In this document: positions 37,962 through 46,714 of the stretch, piece by piece
Layout: every line of letters begins with the position of its first letter
Position numbering within the stretch: the first letter of the stretch is position 1
Assembly: GCF_022458865.1 (NCBI RefSeq)
Contig: NZ_JAJNMU010000020.1
Location: 145,140 to 209,139, forward strand
Source of the DNA: Paenibacillus periandrae
GTDB lineage: Bacteria > Bacillota > Bacilli > Paenibacillales > NBRC-103111
DNA length: 64,000 nt
Reading direction: 5' to 3'
Translations under genes and position numbers: made by a program
The notes under the pieces: generated by a model
What the model was told of the DNA's origin: nothing
The model's input: only the letters and a program-made list of their open reading frames with translations
Database searches by the model: none

Positions 37962-38083
37962 CATAGCCATCAAGTAAAGAAATTAATACACCCCCAAAAC
38001 GAAAAAAAGCTATTTTTTTTGTAAATAAAGGATGGCTTTTTTTCGTTTTGGGGGTATTCGAAAATTTTAGCTTGATGGGCATG
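37962..38083. mobile_element. MITE of IS231 type (MIC-like), 122 bp
   Basis: The outer ends are CATAGCCATCAAGTAAAG on the left and, inverted, CATGCCCATCAAGCTAAA on the right, both close to IS231 terminal repeats and to the end at 36637-36654. Inside is a long palindrome (ACCCCCAAAACGAAAAAAAG with its complement). There is no coding capacity. No target duplication is visible. It may also terminate the CPBP transcript. Confidence 0.7.
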
Positions 38084-38324
38084 GGGCTCTACCCCTTTAA
38101 GATCATGTACAGTGAACCGTATCATCGCTAGTGGTAAAGCAGAGAATTAAACTGGATGTCGAAGCGGCAATGCTGAATTTGCAGGTCGGAGCTTAAATTG
38201 TTTAAGCACTCGACACATGTGGAGTGTCTAATATTGATGGTTCGCAAGGAATAGTTGAGATGTGACAGTATTGCTCATGTGGTGAATCACAACAAATGAT
38301 CTCGATAGAGGTTGAAATCTTATC

Positions 38325-38369
38325 TTGACATATATCGATCATCTATATGTTATGTAGATGATCGATATA
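38325..38369 (+). promoter_or_regulatory. PadR gene promoter with 15-base-arm operator
   Basis: TTGACA (38325-38330) is followed by TATATCGATCATCTA (38331-38345) and its perfect inverse TAGATGATCGATATA (38355-38369), spacer nine bases. A -10-like TGTTAT sits at 38348-38353, 17 bases after TTGACA, inside the palindrome. Binding here would block polymerase, indicating self-repression by the PadR protein downstream. Confidence 0.75.
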
Positions 38370-38387
38370 TGAAAGGGAGATAGGGTT

Positions 38388-38719
38388 ATGGCTATTAGTT
38401 AACTGGCAGCACAACAATGCTCATACTAAAGTTACTTAAAATTAAAGATATGTATGGCTATCAGATGATTGAGGAACTTGCAAACAGGTCACACCATACA
38501 TTTTCGTTAAAAGCGGGGACGCTTTATCCCTTGCTGCATACCCTTGAACAGCAGGAAAAGATATCTTCTTATGAAGAAAATGCAGACAGTACAAAAGTGA
38601 GGAAATATTACAGCATAACGAAAAAAGGCAAAGGAATGCTTGCTGAGAAAAAAGATGAATGGAAAGCTTTTACTTCTGCTGTTAATCAGGTTTTACAAGG
38701 GGGTATGACCTTGCCCTGA
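38388..38719 (+). CDS. PadR-family transcriptional regulator
   Basis: The body from ATG 38417 is 100 residues: LLKIKDMYGYQMIEELANRS, then LKAGTLYPLLHTLEQQEKIS and YYSITKKGKGMLAEKKDEW, the classical PadR winged helix. A well-spaced ribosome site (GAAAGGGAGA) precedes another ATG at 38388, but that frame (MAIS) stops after four codons and is out of phase with the body. Either a base has been lost after the true start or translation begins at 38417 without a good site. The 3' end runs into IS3-type DNA at about 38707. Confidence 0.7.
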
Positions 38720-39465
38720 AAAAGTAGACACGTAGAAAGCCTCAGTGAACCCAATTAGCCTAACTTTCTCCGACCAGGAATGGCGGGACATAATCGTTGG
38801 AGGAATGCGTTCTCCGACGGTTGTAAAAGAGCTCGATATATTCAAACACAGCTTTCTTAGCCTCAAGCTCGTGTCTTGAATGTGCAATCATTGAGCCATT
38901 CCATTTTCAACTTTCCCCAAAAGGATTCCATTGGAGAATTATCATAACAGTTTCCTTTGCGACTCATGCTGCAGATAAATCCGTTCTTCTCAAGAAGTTT
39001 CTGGTAACCTTTACTGGCGTATTGAACGCCGCGATCAGAATGTACAATAAGTCCTTTGGATGCACCTGTGCGGCCAATTGCTTGCTTCAGAGCCGCAAAG
39101 ACAAGCTCTGTTTTCATACGACTATCCATCGCCCAGCCTACGAGTTTTCGGCCATGTAAATCCAACACGCCAGCGAGATATAGCCATCCTTCAGCCGTTG
39201 CTATGTAGGTAATATCACTCAACCACTTCTCATTGGGTTTGCTTGTGGTAAAGTCCTGGTTCACAATGTTATCTGCAAGAGGGAGATTGTGGTTTGAATT
39301 TGTTGTTGCTTTGTATTTCTTTACCACTTTCGATCGGATCCCGTTAGCTCGCATTAACCGCGCAACACGGCCCCGACTGGCTTTCTTATCTGACGGTAAA
39401 TTCTTAGTAATCTGCGGTGATCCGTAGATTCTGCGACTGTTTTGAGTAAAATATGGGAGTATTAA
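38707..39465 (-). pseudogene. IS3-family transposase OrfB, truncated and frameshifted
   Basis: The minus-strand frame carries the rve integrase core: first Asp in WLSDITYIATAEGWLYLAGV, second in IVHSDRGVQYAS and Glu in NSPMESFWGKLKMEW. Upstream it extends to about 39460 (YFTQNSRRIYGSPQITKNLP), lacking the helix-turn-helix OrfA and the start of OrfB. Downstream one extra T near 38875 shifts the frame; the end AEAKKAVFEYIELFYNRRRT and THSSNDYVPPFLVGES finishes near 38758. The element end touches the PadR gene. Confidence 0.88.
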
Positions 39466-39611
39466 GCGAATGTTGAATTCATCTCTGAAAGCGTGTCAGG
39501 CCACCGGGCGGAAGACCGCGATGACCCAGACGGCCGCCGCATCGACCACCGTTATGACAATCCAAGTCGTCGGAAAATAAAAGCCTCTGTATAGGTATGA
39601 TATTCACAAAT

Positions 39612-40001
39612 TCAAAACTGGTCGGTTATATCCGTCCAGTGTGTCCAATCGGGAAGCTTCTGCAGTCCCCAATAATTGAGAAACATCCGGATCACTTGTC
39701 CCTTGTCCGGCGTTTGATAGCTGTAATGCTTGAAGGACTGATCAGCGTAGTTCAGGCGCAGTTCGACGATAATGCTGTTCAGGGCATCCTGCGCAGGGCA
39801 AGCTTGTATATAACTGCTTTCCCCGACAGGCGCGCTTGGATCCAAGATAATGAAGTCATCGGGATCTGCCGCGAAGCCTTCGATAATATCCGTGATCAGA
39901 GAGGCTTCAATGGCGTCGTTTTGGTAGGTTACGTTTTGGGTGCTAATGGTGTAGGTCACATCATTGCGGTCAACTGGGCTCAAATTTGCGGATTCACTCA
40001 T
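39612..40001 (-). CDS. Hypothetical protein
   Basis: 129 residues, acidic, no membrane segment. GTAGGAGGAAG lies just ahead of ATG 40001 on the minus strand, a good ribosome site. Segments DDFIILDPSAPVGESSYIQA and VIRMFLNYWGLQKLPDWTHW suggest a compact folded protein, but no family is recognised. It lies between transposon fragments; small acidic proteins of this kind are sometimes toxin-immunity partners, but nothing here proves that. Confidence 0.6.
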   Translation of the reverse strand: MSESANLSPVDRNDVTYTISTQNVTYQNDAIEASLITDIIEGFAADPDDFIILDPSAPVGESSYIQACPAQDALNSIIVELRLNYADQSFKHYSYQTPDKGQVIRMFLNYWGLQKLPDWTHWTDITDQF

Positions 40002-40155
40002 TGCTCTTCCTCCTACTATAAAGTATCATTTTCTCCCGTTTTCTCACTTATTCTCATGATTTCATCTTTGACAGCTTGTGTTGGTGGAGAATGTCGTTGT
40101 ACCGAATATCTCTGTACAGGCGTGGGCGGGAACAGAGTTTAGGACTGTTTCATTA

Positions 40156-40395
40156 CTAGGAATAGCCTACGCGAAAATACCACAATGGATCATTTTTTCC
40201 CTGCTCGGCAATAAGAGCAAACTGTTCCAGTGCTTTTTCATACAAACTCAGATTGTTATAAGCCCGACCCATGCTGATGATCATGTCGTAATCCCTGTCC
40301 GCTGGAGGAATTTTCATCAGAGTGTCTACGATCTGCTGGTGTTCATTATCTTCGTGCCATTTCATTATCTGTGCGCTTAGCTCTTGCTCCATCGT
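40156..40395 (-). pseudogene. Tetratricopeptide-type protein, N-terminal fragment
   Basis: 79 residues from ATG 40395 behind GGGAGG. IPPADRDYDMIISMGRAYNN, LSLYEKALEQFALI and DPLWYFRVGYS follow the tetratricopeptide pattern. The text breaks off at WYFRVGYS where the family continues with further repeats, so the gene is cut. Neighbouring DNA to the left is not related. Confidence 0.6.
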
Positions 40396-40619
40396 TGCCG
40401 TTTGCCTCCCAAGTGAAAATGTGGTTTTCTCTATTTTACCAGAGAGAGGGCTGTGGATGGAAATGTTTACCTTCATTTCGAAAGGATACTTAATATAACG
40501 AAAAGATGCTATAACCAAGTCACGGCGGTAAACCGGTTATGCTGATCTAAAAAATAGTTAGATTCATAATCATGTATCCTTAGTCAAGAACGTATGTTCC
40601 TGTTTGGTATTCCCGAAAC

Positions 40620-40790
40620 CTTATGAATGTATCCAGCTTCTCGTGCAACCCGTTTGGCTGTTCTTTGAATCCTTATGGCTACCCTTATGGCAATGGGAAC
40701 GAACATGGGGCTTACAAAAGTGGCCGAAACTACCCCAGCTTGCAGATATTGCCTTTTTAATTCGAAAAATCGCTATAAGCAATCAGGATC
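40620..40790 (+). pseudogene. Tn3-family transposase, internal fragment
   Basis: A plus-strand frame reads ILMATLMAMGTNMGLTKVAE then TTPACRY, matching the conserved Tn3 transposase core (LLAALxADGTNLGLxKMAEA). It is very short. It may derive from the same element as the N-terminal piece at 29.2-29.6 kb but is on the opposite strand. Confidence 0.55.
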
Positions 40791-41078
40791 GCCTCGTCTT
40801 TTTTTATGAAAAGATAAAAAAAGCTCTCGAAGAAATGGAGAGAGGAGGAGTCACACATGCTGAAAACTATCAAGTTTATTCCTCACGCCACTGGTCTGTC
40901 ACTAGAACAGTAATTACATTTCTTGAGGAAACAGCAGAATTCTTATAATACTCATCGTCATCCGTTAAATCGATAGCTGTGTCAAGATTATCAGTTTTTA
41001 AAGCAGCATCTACGACCAAATAGAACAGAATGTGCAGATCGATAACATTATGATGATAAATTTTCATAATCACTTTAG
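40791..41078. other. Unassigned DNA between fragments
   Basis: No supported gene. A ribosome-site-like GAGAGGAGGAG at 40840-40850 is followed by an ATG at 40857, whose frame stops after 18 codons. Confidence 0.3.
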
Positions 41079-41732
41079 ATGGGAGATTTTCATAAGTCTA
41101 TGGTATTTGAAGCTTGTGGACAATTTACTGAGGCCATGGAAAGTTTTTGGGATGCCAATGATTGCGATTCATACGAATGGCTAAAAAAAGCTTGTCAAGA
41201 GAAGTATCGAAATGTCATAGATAAACTTAGACAAATTACTGAACATAATGCTACTGTCAAACATGCCTATTTTAAATTAACCCCGAAACAACGGAATATA
41301 TTGACTAGTATTTATCAGTTAGAGGGTAGCGGCCCAGTCACGCTCACAGCTATCTCTAATGTTACAAAAATTCGAGAGTCAGAGCTAAAAAAGGCAATTG
41401 CTACCTTCCTTCGATTAAATATGCTCAGAGAAGACCGATATGGTTACCATCTTGATGAAAATATTAGTATTATTACGAAGGAAACACTAGAAACCAACAA
41501 AAAAACATCCAATCGGGAAAAAGCTAATTCAAAAAAATTTAAAGTCAAAATCATCCTTAAATCCGGAAAAGAAGAAACTGGTATTGTTCAAGATTTTGCT
41601 GATTTCAAGTCTCTTATACAACATTTCGAGAAGGTCCGAATGGAAATGGATGAGTTGATCACTTTTGAAGAATTTGCCTTCAGGGCTTCGGAAGTTGCAA
41701 TGATAGAGAAAGTTGAGGAAGAAGCTTCGTAA
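41079..41732 (+). CDS. Hypothetical protein with possible winged-helix segment
   Basis: 217 residues, soluble, basic in the middle. Residues 68-125 (FKLTPKQRNILTSIYQLEGS and VTLTAISNVTKIRESELKKA) resemble a MarR-like winged helix. The C-terminal 60 residues (KFKVKIILKSGKEETGIV, then a FADFKSLIQHFEKVR stretch) could be a small beta-alpha domain. TTTAGATGGGAGA provides a weak ribosome site overlapping ATG 41079, so the true start may lie upstream and be lost. No family recognised. Confidence 0.5.
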   Translation: MGDFHKSMVFEACGQFTEAMESFWDANDCDSYEWLKKACQEKYRNVIDKLRQITEHNATVKHAYFKLTPKQRNILTSIYQLEGSGPVTLTAISNVTKIRESELKKAIATFLRLNMLREDRYGYHLDENISIITKETLETNKKTSNREKANSKKFKVKIILKSGKEETGIVQDFADFKSLIQHFEKVRMEMDELITFEEFAFRASEVAMIEKVEEEAS

Positions 41733-42160
41733 ATGTGGAAGACCGTGCAAAGAAATTTGTGTGGTTCCATTTATCCGATAATAACGGATTCGATGAACCG
41801 GACTTCAATTCGTTTTGGTTATCCCAGAGATCAAAGGGGTGTTGAAGAAGCATCTCCTCTTATTTTTGTTTTCGGATTTTCTTATCTCCGACGAAATGTT
41901 CGGTGGGGAATGCTGGCTACCCCTAGGAAGAGCAGATTTGCCGGTCCAGCGGCGGACAGCTGCATGAATTGGGTAGCACCTTCGCAGTAGGTTCCAGTTA
42001 TACTGGAGCGAGAATTGAAATTTCATTTAGTGGTATGAGAGCAGATTCTCTTATATTTCATATCTGGAAATGGTTAAGAGGGAAACTGCTAAAATAACTA
42101 TGTAACACTAATAGTGAAATTGCATCAATCAGAAATCCTCACATCTTTTGCCGGTGCCAT
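41733..42160. other. Unassigned DNA
   Basis: No gene I can support in any frame. Short open frames lack ribosome sites and domain similarity. Confidence 0.3.
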
Positions 42161-42169
42161 AGATTGTCT

Positions 42170-42894
42170 GGAGGCTGTCCCATAAGCTATGAAAATGGCT
42201 ACGGACACCTCTTTTCATTTTTTCACAACAAAAAGAAACCGTTCTTTGGTAAAATGGAGGTACCACCCACCCACTTACAAAAGGAACGGTTTCTTTGTAC
42301 ATTCAATATACCATGGACCAACTATGCTTGCCAATGGATTTGGAAGAGGACATTCCTCAAAATCATCTCGTTCGTGTCGTTAATGAAGCCGTGAATAAGC
42401 TTGAGGCCATCTTTGACGCGGCTTATCCCGGAGGTGGACGAGACAGCTATCATCCGAAGATGCTAACCAAAGTCATCATCTTCGCCTACACTCAGCGTGT
42501 CTAAGCCTCCCGACAGATCGCCAAAGCTGTCCGTGAAAACATCATGTTCATGTGGATCGCGGGTAGACAGCGTCCGGATTTCCGTACCATCAACCGGTTT
42601 CGTTCCGATCGAATGAAAGACGCGTTGGAGGCCGTGTTTACGGCGGTTCTTCAATTTCTGGCCAATGAGAACTACGTGCAACTTGAAAACTACTTTGTCG
42701 ATGGGACTAAAATCGAAGCCAATGCCAATCGGTATACGTTTGTTTGGGGCAAGGCTGTAGTGAAGCACAAAGCCAAGCTTCAGGAAAAAGTTCAGACGCT
42801 ATTTGCCACCATCGAAGAAACGGAGAAGCAAGAAGAAAAGACCCATGGCAGTGGAGACCTGTGTGAGCTAGGCGAAGCTTCGCGGCTTTCATGA
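42170..42894 (+). pseudogene. IS1182-family transposase, N-terminal part with in-frame stop
   Basis: The frame from 42295 begins MYIQYTMDQLCLPMDLEEDI, followed by NHLVRVVNEAVNKL, typical IS1182. After a TAA at 42502 the same frame continues RQIAKAVRENIMFMWIAGRQ, PDFRTINRFRSDRM and ENYFVDGTKIEANANRYTFV, which holds the first catalytic Asp. The rest of the DDE core is lost where a germination-protein fragment begins near 42890. CTGGAGGCTGTCCCATAAGC at about 42170 resembles an IS1182 terminal sequence. Confidence 0.82.
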
Positions 42895-43058
42895 TGGCCA
42901 TTTGGGTAATGGGCACCTTTGTGAAGATCACGATTTATTATTATGCGGTTCTCCTTGGCATCGCACAATGGCGGAGCCTTTCCAACTATCGGCCTCTTGT
43001 TTTTCCGATCGGAACTGCAGCCAGATTAACTTACCCAGGAGCTGATCTGGCCTTTTAA
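42891..43058 (+). pseudogene. Spore-germination protein (GerAB-like permease), C-terminal fragment
   Basis: 55 residues: MAIWVMGTFVKITIYYYAVL, then LGIAQWRSLSNYRPLVFPIG. This matches the last helices of GerAB-type amino-acid/polyamine permeases, where the pattern is IKIxxFYYxxVLGxAQxxxLxDYRPLxxPxG. Only the tail is left, fused out of frame to the IS1182 fragment. It supports a spore-former as host. Confidence 0.6.
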
Positions 43059-43252
43059 CAATATATTTTGCTGTAAGTTGTTGAAAGCACAAAACTTGAT
43101 TTTATTAAAACTTGCTGCATTGAGTTATTCATCTGATCTAGTTAAATATGTATCATTTATTATGAAATATGTTCCTTACGTATTCCTAGGTTTAGATGAT
43201 ACTATGAAACTATATTATACAAATAAATATATAAACCGAGGAGGGTGGCGAC

Positions 43253-44989
43253 ATGATGGGATGGGTATTTGTCTGGTATCCGCAGAAAATCAAATACCGT
43301 TTCTTCGTTTCTTTTTTATTCTTTATTTTGTTGCCTGCCGCGATCTTTGTAATGTATTACTTCAGGGAGCTTGAAACCACTTTGAAAGATAAGATAAACT
43401 CCCAAAGCGCTGCACAGTTGGGCTATGTAAAAGAAAGTATGGAAAATATCCGAGTCTCGCTTTTTAGAGAGTCTTTGGTATTAAGCAATGATAAAGCACT
43501 TCTAGCGGTACTCCGGGATGATTCAAAGGACCCGGACGCACGACGGTTATTTGTAACGGATAAGTTGCAGGAAAATCGGTTACTTGGGGGGAGGTCACCT
43601 TTACCCACCAATATATATTATTCACTGATCGACTATCGTCATCAGGAAGTCAATTCTACTTTTGTAAGCAATATCAGTTATTACGATCTTACAAGTGAAG
43701 ATTGGTGGAAAAATTCGGAAGGATTAGGAAAGCAGTATGACCAAGAATCAAGAAAAAAACTCAGGGACGTGTATACGCTAACGGTTAATATGATTGGACC
43801 GGATAACAGCGTGGATGGTCAACTATTGATTAGTTTTGATTATATAGAGTGGCTAAAAGCCATGTACCGTTTTTTTACAATCAGACAGGATTATTTCATA
43901 ATGGATCAAACGGGCAACATTGTTACCAAGAGTAGTCCAGATGAATATATTTCTATTCCGTCTGCTGAGATTGTTCGAAGGCAAGCGGCAACGGGCAGTT
44001 TTTGGACGAATGGTCAGGAACAGATGAGTGCAGTCTATTTGCCTTCCTATCAGTGGTATGTGATTAACAGTTTTCCACTTCATACGTTTTTCGGGGACAT
44101 CAATCAAGTCAAACACAGATTGGTGATCATTCTCACGATCTTTATTTTTTTATTCATTGCCATCACTTTTATCATCTCCCATCGAATCACACGTCCGTTG
44201 CAGCTTCTTCAGCATCATATGTCAATCGTTGTGAGAAATGAGTTCAGGTCGTCTTTGCCCGAAAAGTTGGGTACAGGCGAGGTTCGTGAATTGGGGACAA
44301 CGTTCAATCGAATGATTAGCGATATCCGCAATTTGATACAAAAGTTAAAGGTGGAGGAAAGGGAAAAGGAAGCATCACGGTTCCAAATGTTGCTTGCACA
44401 GATGAATCCTCATTTTCTATTAAACACGTTAAATGCCATTAAATGGACTGCACTGGGACGCAAGGATGCCGAGATTGCGGAGATTTGTGTTTGTCTGGGG
44501 GAGCTATTGGAATCCAGCTTGAATGTCCAGAACGATTTGATCCTTCTAGACGAGGAATTAACCCTGGTGAAGGCGTATGTGCGTATTCAGAATTTCAGAT
44601 TCGACGGTTATGTCAATGTTCGTTATGAATATGACGAATCGCTTCGTTACGCTCTTGTTCCCAAACTGAGTTTGCAGCCGCTGGTCGAGAATTCGTTCTT
44701 TCACGGTTTTAATCAGATGCAGAAAGAGGGAAGCATAACGATTCGGGTGGTGAAAGAGCATAAATCTCTGATCATGGAAGTGAAGGACAATGGAATTGGG
44801 ATGGAGGCTTCCGCCAATCATCAACCATCAAGGAAAAGCAAAGGGATCGGAATCAACAATTTGCGGGAACGGTTGCAGTTGCTTTTTAAATCCGATGGAC
44901 AGCTCGAGGCGGTTTCGAGCGATCAGGGAACGCTCATCCGTTTGAAATTCCCGCTTCTTCTATCGGAACCATACGGGAAGGGTGGATGA
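43253..44989 (+). CDS. Sensor histidine kinase, YesM-type
   Basis: 578 residues. Membrane helices near residues 20-40 (FFVSFLFFILLPAAIFVMYY) and 290-310 (LVIILTIFIFLFIAITFIIS) flank an extracellular sensor domain of about 250 residues. HAMP, the phospho-acceptor segment QMNPHFLLNTLNAIKWTAL and the ATPase boxes (LVENSFFHGF, VKDNGIGM, GIGINNLRERL) follow. GAGGAGGG precedes ATG 43253. It is coupled to the response regulator that starts eight bases after its stop and lies at the head of the second complete sugar locus, so it probably senses that sugar. Confidence 0.93.
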   Translation: MMGWVFVWYPQKIKYRFFVSFLFFILLPAAIFVMYYFRELETTLKDKINSQSAAQLGYVKESMENIRVSLFRESLVLSNDKALLAVLRDDSKDPDARRLFVTDKLQENRLLGGRSPLPTNIYYSLIDYRHQEVNSTFVSNISYYDLTSEDWWKNSEGLGKQYDQESRKKLRDVYTLTVNMIGPDNSVDGQLLISFDYIEWLKAMYRFFTIRQDYFIMDQTGNIVTKSSPDEYISIPSAEIVRRQAATGSFWTNGQEQMSAVYLPSYQWYVINSFPLHTFFGDINQVKHRLVIILTIFIFLFIAITFIISHRITRPLQLLQHHMSIVVRNEFRSSLPEKLGTGEVRELGTTFNRMISDIRNLIQKLKVEEREKEASRFQMLLAQMNPHFLLNTLNAIKWTALGRKDAEIAEICVCLGELLESSLNVQNDLILLDEELTLVKAYVRIQNFRFDGYVNVRYEYDESLRYALVPKLSLQPLVENSFFHGFNQMQKEGSITIRVVKEHKSLIMEVKDNGIGMEASANHQPSRKSKGIGINNLRERLQLLFKSDGQLEAVSSDQGTLIRLKFPLLLSEPYGKGG

Positions 44990-44996
44990 TGAATTC

Positions 44997-46502
44997 ATGT
45001 GGAAGGTGCTATTAGTTGAAGATGAAACGCGAGTCAGACGATTAATTAAAGAAATTATTGATTGGGAGAAGTTCGGGTTCGTAATTATTGGCGAGGCCGC
45101 TAACGGGATCGAAGCGCTGAAGGTGATTCAGGAGGAGTTTCCGCATTTCATATTGTGCGATATTATGATGCCGCTTATGGATGGGATTGAACTTCTTCGG
45201 AAGGCCCGTGAGCAAGGTTTTGAGGGCCCGTTCGTCATGCTGACCTGCATGAATGAATTCGAATTGGCCAGACAAGCAGTTGAGTATGGTGCAACCAGCT
45301 ATATGTTGAAGCTCTCGTTGAATGTGGATACGATACGGGAGATGCTGGATAAGGTGAGCCGGGAATTAAGCAAAGCGGCTACACCTGCGCGTCAACTTTC
45401 ATACCGTGATTTCGAATTATTGTATTGGTATACGTGGAGACAAATCCATGGTATGGAAGACGCAGATCCGGAACAAAGAGACTTGCTGGATCGTATTTCC
45501 ACAAGCGGCTTTACACATGTAGATCTTTGTTTAGTATTGCATGGCGCTAGAGGGATCGATGAGGAGGATCTGATTCGATCTGGGCTGATTTATTCCAAGG
45601 AAACAGCAATAATTCATAAATTCAGAATGCATGGCTGCACGACATTTTTTTCTTGGGTTTCACGTTCCGAGCATCCTGTTGAGAATGATTTAGCCGAGAA
45701 CAACGCAATAGGATATCCAGCCGTATGTGCCTATTCTGTAGCACTGTCTGAACTGGAATCTACATGGAAAGATATGATTAGAAATATTGAGGAATCTTGG
45801 TATGAATGTAGCAAAAGCAGGAAAGCATATTCAACAACAGACTTCAACATCCAACAACCAATCCTATCCTCACAAACGCTTTGGAACATGGAACGAGAAA
45901 TATTACAAGCGTTTGAGCGTCGGGATAAGATAAGCTGCATTCGCCAGTTGAGTAATATGTTTGACGAAATGAAGAAGAATCATACAAGCATGACTGTTGT
46001 TATGGAAATGGCGGAACGATTGGATAATAGGTTTGGGGCTATTTCCGGCCATGGAAAAGCCCAAACCGATAATTGGTTGTCCGCGGCAAGTCATGAGGAG
46101 CTTCGACTTTTTCTGGAGAAGAGGATCGATGATTGGTTAACGAAATGGATAAAGACAACCACCTTGCCATCGGGCCATCCTGAGATCAACAGGATTGTAG
46201 ATTATATCCAAAACCATTACGATAAGGAAATCACGTTGAAATTGATGGCGGAACACGTTGCCTTGGATGAGCACTATTTAAGTGGTCTATTTAGTAAAAA
46301 GATGGGATGTACATTAATTCATTACTTGCACAAAGTAAGGATTGATCAAGCTCGTTTTTATTTGCTGCAGTCTACATTAACGGTCGGGGAAATTGCAGAA
46401 AGGGTAGGATTTGGAAATGTCGCATATTTTGTAAAAATTTTCAAACGCTGGGTAGAGCAGACGCCCAGTGAATTTAGAAAGTATCACATGTCGAATGGTT
46501 AG
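44997..46502 (+). CDS. Response regulator, YesN-type
   Basis: 501 residues from ATG 44997; GTG 44982, which overlaps the kinase stop, is also in frame. The receiver has LLVEDE and the phospho-acceptor Asp in FILCDIMMPLMDG. The Lys region reads YMLKLSL, where most relatives have LKP. A long linker leads to the AraC double helix-turn-helix (ITLKLMAEHVALDEHYLSGL; LTVGEIAERVGFGNVAYFVK). It most likely activates the transporter and enzyme genes downstream. Confidence 0.92.
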   Translation: MWKVLLVEDETRVRRLIKEIIDWEKFGFVIIGEAANGIEALKVIQEEFPHFILCDIMMPLMDGIELLRKAREQGFEGPFVMLTCMNEFELARQAVEYGATSYMLKLSLNVDTIREMLDKVSRELSKAATPARQLSYRDFELLYWYTWRQIHGMEDADPEQRDLLDRISTSGFTHVDLCLVLHGARGIDEEDLIRSGLIYSKETAIIHKFRMHGCTTFFSWVSRSEHPVENDLAENNAIGYPAVCAYSVALSELESTWKDMIRNIEESWYECSKSRKAYSTTDFNIQQPILSSQTLWNMEREILQAFERRDKISCIRQLSNMFDEMKKNHTSMTVVMEMAERLDNRFGAISGHGKAQTDNWLSAASHEELRLFLEKRIDDWLTKWIKTTTLPSGHPEINRIVDYIQNHYDKEITLKLMAEHVALDEHYLSGLFSKKMGCTLIHYLHKVRIDQARFYLLQSTLTVGEIAERVGFGNVAYFVKIFKRWVEQTPSEFRKYHMSNG

Positions 46503-46508
46503 ATTATC

Positions 46509-46542
46509 GGCCCTTTCCTGTTTTGAGGAAGGGGCTTGTTTA
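46509..46542 (+). terminator. Terminator after the two-component genes
   Basis: CCCTTTCCT and AGGAAGGGG pair around GTTTTG; the trailing T-rich stretch is modest. Confidence 0.55.
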
Positions 46543-46714
46543 TTCTAGTAGCTTAATTTTGTGTAAGAGGTCACTAAATCTGTTTCTTATACGCTTCCAG
46601 GTACAATGGTATGATGAAGGTGTGTTACAGAAAGGGAGAGGCATCTACTGCAGGGATTCATCTTCCTTCTATATTTCCAAGCCTAAATTCGATTAAAAAG
46701 AGAAGGGGATATCG

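Noticed and set aside
39470..39600. RHS-like or regulator fragment
   Set aside because: The short text (RAEDRDDPDGRRIDHRYDN) hints at YD repeats but is too short and lacks flanking support.
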